Positions 1 to 6,837 of a DNA stretch of 6,837 nt are shown here, one piece after another (the stretch's first letter is position 1; the number at the start of each line of letters is the position of its first letter). Source of the stretch: Candidatus Delongbacteria bacterium (GTDB lineage Bacteria > Delongbacteria > UBA4055). The stretch is from positions 1-6,837 of the forward strand of contig JAFGUL010000168.1 of NCBI GenBank assembly GCA_016938535.1, given 5' to 3'. The translations under genes were made by a program, and so were the position numbers. The notes beneath the pieces were generated by a model. It searched no databases. It was not told the origin of the DNA and worked only from the letters and a program-made list of their open reading frames with translations.

Positions 1-750
1 ACCGTCGGCATTATTGACTGCATGTATTCCTGTTACCTGACCTTCCTCCATTGAAAAATACAGAGCTGTCGTTCCTTTTGTAAATTTGAGCGTTCTCGTC
101 GAATTCTGCGTATAGACAAGGTCTTCTGTATAAGAAGGAGTCAAATAAGCTGAAAGCTGCTGGTAAGTCATTCTCATAACAGATTTCTGGTCTGTCCTGG
201 CTGACTGTATGGCTATATTATACTCTTTCTGTTTCTGCATTTCGAGATTCTTTTTTCTTCTTTCTTCTTCCCGTTTCTGTTTCTGCTCGTCGAGCTCTTT
301 TCTCCTTAATATCTCCATTTCCGTAAGTTCGTAAGGTTCTGAATAGTAATCAGTAGCGAAAAGAAAATGATTCTTTGTATAACCCTCTACATAACCTCTT
401 TCCTTATTGAATATCCTGATCTTTGAAAGATCAAGTCCCATACGGCCGTCAACTATCTCTACGAATTCATGAGAATAAGCGTAAGTTACGGGTTCCGCAA
501 ATTTTGAATCATCGGCATAAACAGGGACTTTTCTGTTCTTTATCCACCTGAATTTAGCATAATGAGGTTCAAGTTTTTCTTTGTAAAATTCCTTTCCGTT
601 CTCGTCAACAATATAATCTTCAGAAACCCTGGCACTCTCAACTGCCGGACTTCCTCCCTTGTCTTCCATTTTAAACCTGGGCTTAGATGTACAGCTCATG
701 AATGCAAAAGATAAGAGAATCAGCATTATAATAGTGATATTTCTTTTCAT
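1..750 (-). CDS. Probable lipoprotein with SH3-like domain (3' end outside window)
   Basis: This reading frame is open from an ATG at 750 to the left edge, giving 250 residues without a stop, so the C-terminus is missing. A GGAGG (757-761) sits 6 bases before the ATG. The N-terminus is a short lipoprotein-type signal: K2 and R3, a hydrophobic run, then F-M-S-C with Cys20 as the likely lipidated residue; Phe at -3 is a relaxed lipobox. Residues about 69-131 alternate beta-like segments (VPVYADD, EFVEIVDG, KIRIFNKERGYVEGY) in the pattern of a bacterial SH3 domain. Residues about 139-178 are highly charged, rich in E, K, R and Q, and likely form a helix or coiled coil. The last stretch (about 195-248) has a pattern of short strands ending in GQVTGIHAV, whose fold I cannot name. 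The gene starts 30 bases after the exported TPR gene, so the two are probably cotranscribed. A role at the inner face of the envelope is inferred; no enzyme motif is visible. Confidence 0.78.
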   Translation of the reverse strand, partial: MKRNITIIMLILLSFAFMSCTSKPRFKMEDKGGSPAVESARVSEDYIVDENGKEFYKEKLEPHYAKFRWIKNRKVPVYADDSKFAEPVTYAYSHEFVEIVDGRMGLDLSKIRIFNKERGYVEGYTKNHFLFATDYYSEPYELTEMEILRRKELDEQKQKREEERRKKNLEMQKQKEYNIAIQSARTDQKSVMRMTYQQLSAYLTPSYTEDLVYTQNSTRTLKFTKGTTALYFSMEEGQVTGIHAVNNADG

Positions 751-780
751 AAAGCGCCTCCTTTAATGATCTTTCTACGC

Positions 781-1848
781 TTATCCGTTCCTTATACGCT
801 CGATCTCTTCAAGCCAGAACTCAACAGACGACCTTGTAAGAAAATCGTCTTTGGCTATGAGTAAAGATTTCTTTGCGTCCTCGAATTTTCTCATCTTTAT
901 AAGTGCTATAGCTCTTTCGAGATGACCGAGACTGTAGTTTTTATCCTTGCTGTACTGAATTGATTTATCGGCATATTCCAATGCGCTTATAGCTCTTCCC
1001 TGAACATTATAAAGCTGCGATAATCTTACGCACAGTTCATAATATGATCTGTATCCTTTTGGCCCCAGCTCAACACCTTTAAGAAATACGGATACCGCCT
1101 CGTCAATAAGCTTATCCTTTTCCTCTTTTGTATTCTTGAGGTTGCTTAATTCAACAAGACTTGCCCCGAGAGCGTTGTAAACTTTATGGTCTTTAGGGTC
1201 TATCTTAAGCGATTTCTTATAAAATTCGATCGCTTTGTCGGGTTCATTCTTTTTTGTAGTATAAATTACCCCTATCAGATAGTAAGCATTTTCAGGTTTG
1301 TAAAACTTAGCCATCTTTTCGTAATAACCTACTGCTTTATCGGGATCACTGTTCCTGAACTTGTTGCCCACTTTGTTGTAGAGCTTACCCTTTTCCTCGT
1401 CGCTTTTTATCTTTTCGATATACTTTTCCATTTCGGCATATTTGTCCATTTCGGCACTTACATCAGCAGCCTGCTCATATGCCTCCTGAAAATCGCTTTC
1501 GATCTTTAGAGCCTCAAGGAACTTATCGAGAGCTTCCTGAAATTTATTTTCTTTTTTGAGCTGTATTCCCTGATTATATAATGCTTTATGCTGATTTTCC
1601 GATTCGTCTTTACATTTGAGATATTCGGCTTTTAGTTTCTCAGATTCCTGCCAAAGTTTATTGTACTCAGGCAATAGTTCGTCGTACTGGGCTTTGGTGA
1701 TCTCAATACTCTTCATCTTGGTTTCAACTGCTTTCCATGCCTCAAGCTTCGACTCGTATTCAGTCTTTTTTTCTTCGCACGGATCAGCCGCTGACAGAAC
1801 TGAAATCAAACCGAATAAAATTACTATTTTTATCATCATTGAACTCAT
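781..1848 (-). CDS. Exported tetratricopeptide-repeat protein with N-terminal coiled-coil hairpin
   Basis: This 355-residue protein starts at the ATG at 1848, chosen because GGAG lies 6 bases upstream and a signal peptide then begins at once. An in-frame ATG at 1899 would put 17 polar residues before the signal and sits inside the hairpin downstream of lon. Residues 1-21 form a Sec signal (K8, then a hydrophobic run, with likely cleavage after S-A-A). Residues about 24-82 are two charged helices joined near 48-52, which look like an antiparallel coiled coil, with Cys24 and Cys79 near the two open ends. From about 87 to 336 there are roughly seven TPR-type helix pairs; the clearest are 87-120 (NKFQEALDKFLEALKI), 187-220 (PDKAIEFYKKSLKIDPKD) and 304-335 (RKFEDAKKSLLIA). 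TPR arrays bind proteins, so this is probably a periplasmic scaffold or assembly factor; its partner is unknown. The SH3-like lipoprotein encoded 30 bases downstream is a natural candidate. The TPR and export calls are firm; the function is not. Confidence 0.9.
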   Translation of the reverse strand: MSSMMIKIVILFGLISVLSAADPCEEKKTEYESKLEAWKAVETKMKSIEITKAQYDELLPEYNKLWQESEKLKAEYLKCKDESENQHKALYNQGIQLKKENKFQEALDKFLEALKIESDFQEAYEQAADVSAEMDKYAEMEKYIEKIKSDEEKGKLYNKVGNKFRNSDPDKAVGYYEKMAKFYKPENAYYLIGVIYTTKKNEPDKAIEFYKKSLKIDPKDHKVYNALGASLVELSNLKNTKEEKDKLIDEAVSVFLKGVELGPKGYRSYYELCVRLSQLYNVQGRAISALEYADKSIQYSKDKNYSLGHLERAIALIKMRKFEDAKKSLLIAKDDFLTRSSVEFWLEEIERIRNG

Positions 1849-1854
1849 TTTTTT

Positions 1855-1858
1855 CTCC
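1855..1858 (-). promoter_or_regulatory. Ribosome binding site that fixes the TPR-protein start
   Basis: On the coding strand this reads GGAG followed by six A residues and the ATG at 1848. It is the only Shine-Dalgarno-like sequence near the candidate starts. It supports 1848 rather than the in-frame ATG at 1899, which has no purine-rich site at a suitable distance and overlaps the lon-distal hairpin. Two further in-frame ATGs at 1839 and 1836 remain possible but are placed less well. Confidence 0.75.
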
Positions 1859-1888
1859 GTTACTTTCACATCTACGAAATAGGAATGT

Positions 1889-1926
1889 AAAAAACTCAAA
1901 TTTTGTCACTTTTGCAAGTAAAATTT
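1889..1926 (-). terminator. Possible weak intrinsic terminator after lon
   Basis: Read on the coding strand, AAATTTTACTT (1926-1916) can pair with AAGT (1911-1908) plus AAAATTT (1904-1898). This closes a GCAA loop, with GAC (1907-1905) bulged out. Six T residues (1894-1889) follow three bases after the stem. The stem is 11 base pairs but holds only one G-C pair, so it is thermodynamically weak. The first pairs lie in the lon stop codon. The geometry fits an intrinsic terminator, and the GCAA loop is of the stable GNRA type, but such pairing can arise by chance in AT-rich spacers. If it works, it would probably be leaky and reduce expression of the two downstream envelope genes relative to lon. 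Confidence 0.32.
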
Positions 1927-4297
1927 ATACTTTTTTTTTAGCTCCTATTTTTCTTTTTAAAGCTATTTCAAGCACCTGATCAAGATGATCGACAGGTTTA
2001 ATATTAAGCGACGAAACAACTTCTTCCGGTATATCTTCAAGGTCTTTCATGTTCTCGGAAGGAATTATCACCGTTTTGATCCCTGCTTTTTTTGCGGCTA
2101 TAATTTTTTCTCTCAAACCTCCGATCTCCATCGCTTTTCCTCTTAGGGACAACTCGCCCGTCATTGCTACTTCTTTCCTGACCGGGATACCTGTGAACAG
2201 CGAGATTATTGAAGTCGCGATCGCAAGTCCGGCAGAAGGACCATCCTTCGGTGTTGCGCCGTCGGGTACATGAATATGAAGATCGAATTTTTCAAATCTG
2301 CTCAACTCAATTCCTAGTTTTTCGGCGTTAGCTTTCATGTAGCTTATCGCTATTTCTGCAGATTCTCTCATCACTTCTCCAAGCTGTCCTGTGATCTTGA
2401 CCTTATCGGAACCCTTCATGAGCGTCGCCTCGATGAAAAGGATCGAGCCTCCGCTCGGCGACCATGCAAGCCCGGTACAAACTCCTGTTTCGTCTTTCCG
2501 GTTGGCCATTTCGGGTGTTATGAACTTATTACCGAGGTACTTTTTTACTTTTTCTATGTCAATTGTTATACCGGTTTTTTCGTTCTTTGCTTTTATCACC
2601 GATACTTTTCTACAAATTTTCTCTATCCTTTGTTCCAGACGGCGCACGCCGGCCTCTCTTGTGTAGTTCTGGACAATAAATTCTATAGCCTTGTCCGTAA
2701 ATTTTATATCCTTAGGAACAAGACCGTTCTGTTTTATCTGCCTTTTGACTATATAGTTTTTTGCGATAGCCACCTTCTCCTGAAGTATGTAACTGGGAAA
2801 TTCTATTACCTCCATCCTGTCTAGAAGCGGATCGGGAATGTTCTCGGGATAATTGGCGGTCATAATGAACATTACCTTAGAAAGGTCGAACGGCACATCA
2901 AGATAATGATCGACGAATGCGGAGTTCTGTTCGGGGTCTAGAGCTTCCAGAAGCGCTGCTGAAGGGTCGCCCTGATTGCTGCTTGAGAGCTTATCTATCT
3001 CATCGAGCATCATCACGGGATTTCTGACACCGGCCTGCCTCAGATTTTTGATGATTATTCCGGGCATTGAACCAATGTAAGTCCTGCGGTGGCCCCTGAT
3101 CTCTGCTTCGTCCCTGACTCCGCCGAGAGAAGCTCTTACGAACTTTCTGCCCATTGCTCTTGCTATTGACTTTCCGATCGAGGTCTTTCCTGTTCCCGGA
3201 GGGCCGACAAGGCAGAGAATGCTTCCTTTTATCTCTTCCGCCAGCTTCTTTACCGCCATATATTCGAGAACTCTTTCTTTGATCTCTTTGAGGCCGAAAT
3301 GATCTTCGTCGAGTATTTTTTTTGCATTATCGATATCTATCTCATCCTTTAATTCGTCGTTCCATGGGAGATCCAGCAGCCAGTCGAGATATGTCCTGGC
3401 CACGGTGTATTCGCTCGAAGCGGATGACATTCTGTTAAGCCTTTTAAGTTCTCTTTTCGCTGCTGTTGCGGCTATTTCGGGAAGTTTTTTCTTTGCAAGC
3501 TTTTTTTCAAGCTCTTCAAGCTCCTGTGATTCGTCATCTGTCTCACCGAGTTCTTTTTTGATGGCTCTGAGCTGCTCTCTCAGATAATAATCCTTCTGGT
3601 CCTTTTCAAGCTCTTCCTCCACATCCTCCTGGATCTTTGAAGTGAGTTTAAGTAATTTGAGCTCTTTGTTCAGGTAAGACGACAGAAGTATAAGCCTCTC
3701 TTCGATGTCGGTCTCTTCGAGAATTCTCTGTCTTTTATCTATGGTCAGATTGAGATTCGAAGCTATAAAGTCGGCTACTTTTGAAGGTGTCTTGATCGTA
3801 TTGAGCGCGATCCTCAATTCATCTGGTATGTTGTGGGAAAGATTGATTATTTCGGTAAAGGTTTCTGTTACCGATCTCAGTAGTGCCGTCAGTTTCAGGC
3901 TCTGGGTCTTTTTCTCTTTCATCTGCTGGATGCGGCCGACAAGGTACGGTTCTTCTTTTTCGATCTTTTTCAGTTCTATTCTGCCGAGTCCCTGAACGAG
4001 TATCCTGGCCGATCCGTCCTTTTCTCCTCTGAACATCCTTAAAATTATTACTGCTGTCCCGACATTAAATATTTCAGTATTCTTAAAATCGCCCCTCTCA
4101 TCAGGTTTATTGGCAAAAATCCCCACTATCTTGGTAGAACTTATCGAGTCATTTATCAGCCTTATAAGCGATTCGTCGTTAACTATCAGAGGCATAATAA
4201 CATTCGGAAAAACAACCATATTCATAAGCGGAAGAATGGGTATCCTGTCAGGTATAGTAAAAGCTTTTTTATTCTGATTCTGCTTTATTTTAGGCAT
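1925..4297 (-). CDS. lon: ATP-dependent Lon protease (LonA type)
   Basis: This is a complete 790-residue LonA, close to the usual 780-810, a cytosolic homohexamer that unfolds and degrades misfolded and regulatory proteins. The N-terminal substrate-recognition domain spans about 15-205 (starting IPILPLMNMVVFPN), followed by a helical segment with the conserved DYYLREQLRAIKKELGE (236-252). The AAA+ module runs from about 311 to 585: Walker A GPPGTGKT at 365-372, Walker B VMMLDE ending at D432-E433, sensor-1 region around N482, arginine finger R494 in LLDRME, and sensor-2 region REAGVRRLE at 547-555. The protease domain spans about 595-780, with Ser688 in PKDGPSAG and Lys731 in GGLREKIIAA forming the Ser-Lys dyad. 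No key residue is missing. The ATG at 4297 is preceded by GAGGAG (4303-4308), inside the 15-base gap after hsp20, so translation of the pair is probably coordinated. The C-terminus is a basic tail (KRKIGAKKKV) encoded partly by an A9 run. Confidence 0.98.
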   Translation of the reverse strand: MPKIKQNQNKKAFTIPDRIPILPLMNMVVFPNVIMPLIVNDESLIRLINDSISSTKIVGIFANKPDERGDFKNTEIFNVGTAVIILRMFRGEKDGSARILVQGLGRIELKKIEKEEPYLVGRIQQMKEKKTQSLKLTALLRSVTETFTEIINLSHNIPDELRIALNTIKTPSKVADFIASNLNLTIDKRQRILEETDIEERLILLSSYLNKELKLLKLTSKIQEDVEEELEKDQKDYYLREQLRAIKKELGETDDESQELEELEKKLAKKKLPEIAATAAKRELKRLNRMSSASSEYTVARTYLDWLLDLPWNDELKDEIDIDNAKKILDEDHFGLKEIKERVLEYMAVKKLAEEIKGSILCLVGPPGTGKTSIGKSIARAMGRKFVRASLGGVRDEAEIRGHRRTYIGSMPGIIIKNLRQAGVRNPVMMLDEIDKLSSSNQGDPSAALLEALDPEQNSAFVDHYLDVPFDLSKVMFIMTANYPENIPDPLLDRMEVIEFPSYILQEKVAIAKNYIVKRQIKQNGLVPKDIKFTDKAIEFIVQNYTREAGVRRLEQRIEKICRKVSVIKAKNEKTGITIDIEKVKKYLGNKFITPEMANRKDETGVCTGLAWSPSGGSILFIEATLMKGSDKVKITGQLGEVMRESAEIAISYMKANAEKLGIELSRFEKFDLHIHVPDGATPKDGPSAGLAIATSIISLFTGIPVRKEVAMTGELSLRGKAMEIGGLREKIIAAKKAGIKTVIIPSENMKDLEDIPEEVVSSLNIKPVDHLDQVLEIALKRKIGAKKKV

Positions 4298-4312
4298 CTG
4301 TACTCCTCTAAA

Positions 4313-4726
4313 TTATGTTGTTCTTATCTTTTTTGCTGTTATCATGAAAAAACCTTTGCTGTAACTTTGCTGAAGTGTATCCATATCGATCCTGACCGGA
4401 AGATTGATCAACCGTTCAAAAGGCCCGAAATCGATCTCCATTTTATGATAATGTCTTTTTTTGTCGCATCCTATCTGATCCCTTAATCCTTTGAGGAGGA
4501 TACAGTCGTCGTCAATAGTTATTTCTATGCTTTCGGGATCAACATAAGGTACATCCACAACAATATGCAGCTCGTCCTTCACCTCATACATATCAACTCT
4601 GGGCCTCCATCCGAGAGATTCGTCGCAGATAAATGTTTTGTGACTGTTAAAATAATGATACTGGTCCGACTCGTAAATAATATCTTCGGCGTTATATTTT
4701 ATCAGTTTTTTCCTGAATTTATCCAT
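4313..4726 (-). CDS. hsp20: Small heat-shock protein, Hsp20/alpha-crystallin family
   Basis: This 137-residue protein is an ATP-independent holdase that binds unfolding proteins in the cytosol and keeps them soluble for refolding or proteolysis. Residues about 40-130 are an alpha-crystallin domain. It opens with the family's W-x-P-x-x-D-x-Y-E pattern (W40 to E48) and continues with DELHIVVDVPYVDPESIEI, DDCILLKGLR and the strongly conserved FGPFERLINLP (100-110). The usual A-x-x-x-x-G-V-L strand is present in altered form as S121 to F127 (SYSKGFF). The chain ends ten residues later without an I-x-I/V motif, which most bacterial homologues use for oligomer assembly. The N-terminal arm (about 39 residues) is tyrosine-rich and ordinary in length. 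The ATG at 4726 has GGAGG (4735-4739) 8 bases upstream. The gene lies 26 bases after the upstream regulator-like gene and 15 before lon, which fits a chaperone handing clients to the protease; that hand-over is inference. Confidence 0.94.
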   Translation of the reverse strand: MDKFRKKLIKYNAEDIIYESDQYHYFNSHKTFICDESLGWRPRVDMYEVKDELHIVVDVPYVDPESIEITIDDDCILLKGLRDQIGCDKKRHYHKMEIDFGPFERLINLPVRIDMDTLQQSYSKGFFMITAKKIRTT

Positions 4727-4752
4727 ATCGAATACCTCCGTTAAAAAGTGAA

Positions 4753-6837
4753 TTAAATTACCCAGTACCTGTTTTGAAAACCGTCCCTCTTCTCCACTGG
4801 CATGAATGCGGCTATTTTTGAAGAAAGCAGATTCAGTTTTTCCTCGAAAAATTCCGAATTTCTGTAAAGAGACCTGTTCTTGAAATAGAAATAAGATGAA
4901 AGAATTGCAAAATAGCTGTCGAAAATGTATCCTTTTGAATAGTTGTCCTTGCCCAGTTTTACCGTGAGCTTGAGCGAGTTTACATAATCTTCCGCAAGAA
5001 GCAGTTCGAGAACTTCAAAATAATCGTAGATGTGCGGAATATCTTTGAAAGAGTTCTTCAGCTCTCTTATCTGTTTAACTAGTTCTGATACCGAATCCTC
5101 ATCGTAATTATTGAGTGAATTGTTGAAATATTTTACGATTATCAGCATCTTTATGAACCTTGACGAAACTTCGGGAAGCTGACTTATGATCATTTCAGAG
5201 TTTTCTCTCGAATACATTGTGAAAAGCATTTCGATCTGCTTCAGGAATTTACTGAAGGATTCTGACTTTAGAAGTCCGGGATGAATGTTCGTAATATTGT
5301 TAACAAGCGAAAAATAGCCCTCAGGATCTTTAATTATGTAATGATAATATGCGATATTTACCACAAACCTCTTGATCTCGTCCTTGTTCGTAATTTTCCT
5401 GATAAGATTCATGGCAAATCTTATATTTATCTCCGTATCTCTCCATTTACCCGCACCGACAAGGTGCATTATGTATTTTGTGTATATTCTGAACAGACCA
5501 ATATAGTCTTTGAATCTTTTACCGAGAGTGATAGCTTTCTCGAATTCAATTTCGACTTTGGAAGCAGTTTTTCTCATGTTCGTCATTGTTTCGACTTTGT
5601 CTGAAAGTACGGTTATGAGATTATTGCCTATCGTCTTTTTCACTGAGATCTGTTCAATGACCGAGAAGAGCTCATATGCCTTCCGTAAATTTCCGGTCTT
5701 GAACATCAGGTTCGCATAAATATAGTTGAATGAAAGTTCTTCGATCTTGTTGAGAGGTCTTATGGGATTTAACAGGAAACTCTCGCATAATTCAACCGCC
5801 GTTTCGCCTTTTCGGGTTACTATACTGTCAAAAACAAGGAGGATCCCTATATCGAGAGTATCGCCCGGATAAACAAAATCAGCTTCAAGGTACTTGTAAA
5901 TGTGAACGAGTTTCAAGTACAGTTCGGATCTCTGTATAAGTGCGGAATTTGTATAGTAAAGCTTAACATTTTCAAGAGTTTCTCTGGTGTTTTTGTCTAT
6001 CTGCTCCGATCTTTTTGTAAGTTCATGCTCTATAAGGTCCCTGCAAACTTTTATTCTGCCGGTCCTTGTAAGAAATGTAAGTCTTTTATAAACCACTTTC
6101 AGGTAATTTTCAAAATCGTTGAGCTTAAGAAACACCGAGCATGACTGCTTGAGATAATCTGATTTCTTATGAAGAGATATCTGAGCCCTGGTAAAACATA
6201 CGCTGTCTGATATTATCTTTGCATACTCTGCGGACTTTTTAGGCATTTTTATGGTTTTCAAAAGCTCTTTATAGTAAACAAATGCTTCGTCAAAACTGCC
6301 CATCGAGATTAGGAGAAGGTAGAGGTCATGGAGTATCGAAGTCCTGGTTTTCGTTGTAATATTAAAACTCTTGTAATAGAATATCAGAAAATTCTTTCTG
6401 TCAACATTGAGCTCTTTTTCCTTGCAGTATTCGATAGTTTCTTTAAGCTGTTTCTTCTTGATCTTTCCTTCAGCTGAGGATTTTATCAGGCAGTAGGTAT
6501 AAGTTATCAGGCTTCGTTTTTTCTTACTTCCGTAATAATCTGTGAGTTTGTCATAAAATTTCTGGCGGTCCTCTTTCGAGACCGATCGTATTACTTTTGT
6601 AAAGTTCTCATTCTTGATGATATAGTATTTTTCACCGCGTTTTATTCTGAAATCTATCAGGCTCATCCTCTGAAGTTTGATCATGATAGCCTCAAGATCC
6701 TCAATATCGAAAATTGTCTTTATTTTGGCATAGTGAGCGCCCTCATCGAATTTCCCGGCTATGAACAGGAATATGAATTTCTCGTTCAGCGACAGGTTTG
6801 CAAATCTTGCCTGATATATATCAACTATCTTGGAGTG
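4753..6837 (-). CDS. C-terminal part of a large helical-repeat protein, probably a STAND/AAA-type signalling ATPase (5' end outside window)
   Basis: The frame is open from the right edge to a TAA at 4753-4755, giving 694 visible residues. The ATG at 6684 is internal (visible residue 52): coding-like, in-frame sequence continues upstream and no ribosome binding site precedes it. Visible residues about 8-80 (ARFANLSLNEKFIFLFIAG, then a helix with IEDLEAIMIKLQRMSLID and a KYYIIKNENF hairpin) match the winged-helix element that often follows the nucleotide-binding domain in STAND/AAA regulators. The rest is nearly all alpha-helical with degenerate TPR-like pairs, the clearest at about 165-192 (MGSFDEAFVYYKELL) and 368-392 (KTGNLRKAYELFSVIE). 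The protein ends soon after the repeats (NRYWVI) with no visible C-terminal output domain. No Walker motif is visible, so the ATPase call is inference from architecture; a kinase or other signalling domain upstream is possible but unseen. A plain TPR or helical-repeat scaffold is the main alternative. The gene stops 26 bases before hsp20. Confidence 0.68.
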   Translation of the reverse strand, partial: HSKIVDIYQARFANLSLNEKFIFLFIAGKFDEGAHYAKIKTIFDIEDLEAIMIKLQRMSLIDFRIKRGEKYYIIKNENFTKVIRSVSKEDRQKFYDKLTDYYGSKKKRSLITYTYCLIKSSAEGKIKKKQLKETIEYCKEKELNVDRKNFLIFYYKSFNITTKTRTSILHDLYLLLISMGSFDEAFVYYKELLKTIKMPKKSAEYAKIISDSVCFTRAQISLHKKSDYLKQSCSVFLKLNDFENYLKVVYKRLTFLTRTGRIKVCRDLIEHELTKRSEQIDKNTRETLENVKLYYTNSALIQRSELYLKLVHIYKYLEADFVYPGDTLDIGILLVFDSIVTRKGETAVELCESFLLNPIRPLNKIEELSFNYIYANLMFKTGNLRKAYELFSVIEQISVKKTIGNNLITVLSDKVETMTNMRKTASKVEIEFEKAITLGKRFKDYIGLFRIYTKYIMHLVGAGKWRDTEINIRFAMNLIRKITNKDEIKRFVVNIAYYHYIIKDPEGYFSLVNNITNIHPGLLKSESFSKFLKQIEMLFTMYSRENSEMIISQLPEVSSRFIKMLIIVKYFNNSLNNYDEDSVSELVKQIRELKNSFKDIPHIYDYFEVLELLLAEDYVNSLKLTVKLGKDNYSKGYIFDSYFAILSSYFYFKNRSLYRNSEFFEEKLNLLSSKIAAFMPVEKRDGFQNRYWVI

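Noticed and set aside
1849..1899. N-terminal extension of the TPR protein from the ATG at 1899
   Set aside because: It adds 17 residues before a clean signal peptide, has no ribosome binding site, and lies in the hairpin region after lon; the ATG at 1848 has GGAG at the right distance.
1855..1920. Possible promoter for the TPR gene (for example GTGACA followed by AT-rich sequence)
   Set aside because: No acceptable -10 box lies 16-18 bases from the -35-like element, and the Bacteroidetes-type TTTG/TAnnTTTG pattern fits only with a mismatch and wrong spacing.
4727..4752. CIRCE-type or other heat-shock operator ahead of hsp20
   Set aside because: No inverted repeat resembling TTAGCACTC-N9-GAGTGCTAA was seen in the 26-base gap or in the end of the upstream gene.
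4752..4780. Promoter-like TTTTCA, 17 bases, TTTAAT on the minus strand ahead of hsp20
   Set aside because: The -35 matches the consensus at only four of six positions, and the implied start falls within about 10 bases of the ribosome binding site. An internal heat-shock promoter here is possible but not supported well enough to annotate.
5281..5604. Plus-strand open frames, such as this one and others antisense to lon (3405-3587, 3705-3995)
   Set aside because: They lie wholly inside well-supported minus-strand genes, have no ribosome binding sites I can see, and encode serine/phenylalanine-rich or otherwise low-information peptides typical of antisense frames.

Overview
The window is a gene-dense stretch of bacterial chromosome in which all five recognisable genes lie on the minus strand, so transcription runs from high to low coordinates. 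The DNA is moderately AT-rich by eye. Each gene start visible in the window has a clear GGAG/GGAGG-type ribosome binding site. The longest gap between genes is 76 bases, so no stretch over 300 bases lacks a gene. I saw no tRNA, rRNA, CRISPR array, insertion sequence or other mobile DNA. A lipoprotein and a secreted TPR protein suggest a bacterium with a developed envelope, probably diderm. The sequence does not let me name a phylum; candidate-phylum, spirochaete-like or FCB-like lineages are guesses only.

In order of transcription: (1) 4753-6837 is the C-terminal 694 residues of a large protein whose start lies beyond the right edge. It opens with what looks like a winged-helix segment and continues as a long alpha-helical, TPR-like array, which is the layout of STAND/AAA-type signalling ATPases. 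(2) 4313-4726 is a small heat-shock protein (Hsp20) with a complete alpha-crystallin domain but without the usual C-terminal I-x-I motif. (3) 1925-4297 is a complete, catalytically intact LonA protease. These three are spaced 26 and 15 bases apart and look like one transcription unit. (4) After a 76-base gap holding an AT-rich hairpin and a T-run comes 781-1848, an exported TPR protein with an N-terminal coiled-coil hairpin. (5) Thirty bases further on, 1-750 is the N-terminal 250 residues of a probable lipoprotein with an SH3-like segment, cut by the left edge.

The Hsp20-Lon pair is a coherent protein-quality-control module: a holdase that keeps unfolding proteins soluble and an ATP-dependent protease that destroys them. 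The upstream helical-repeat protein may regulate it or sense stress, but this is inferred from position only. The two downstream genes encode envelope proteins and may be a separate module that receives read-through from lon. The points most worth attention are the coupling of the putative STAND regulator to hsp20-lon, the two cysteines placed symmetrically on the coiled-coil hairpin of the TPR protein, and the hairpin after lon.
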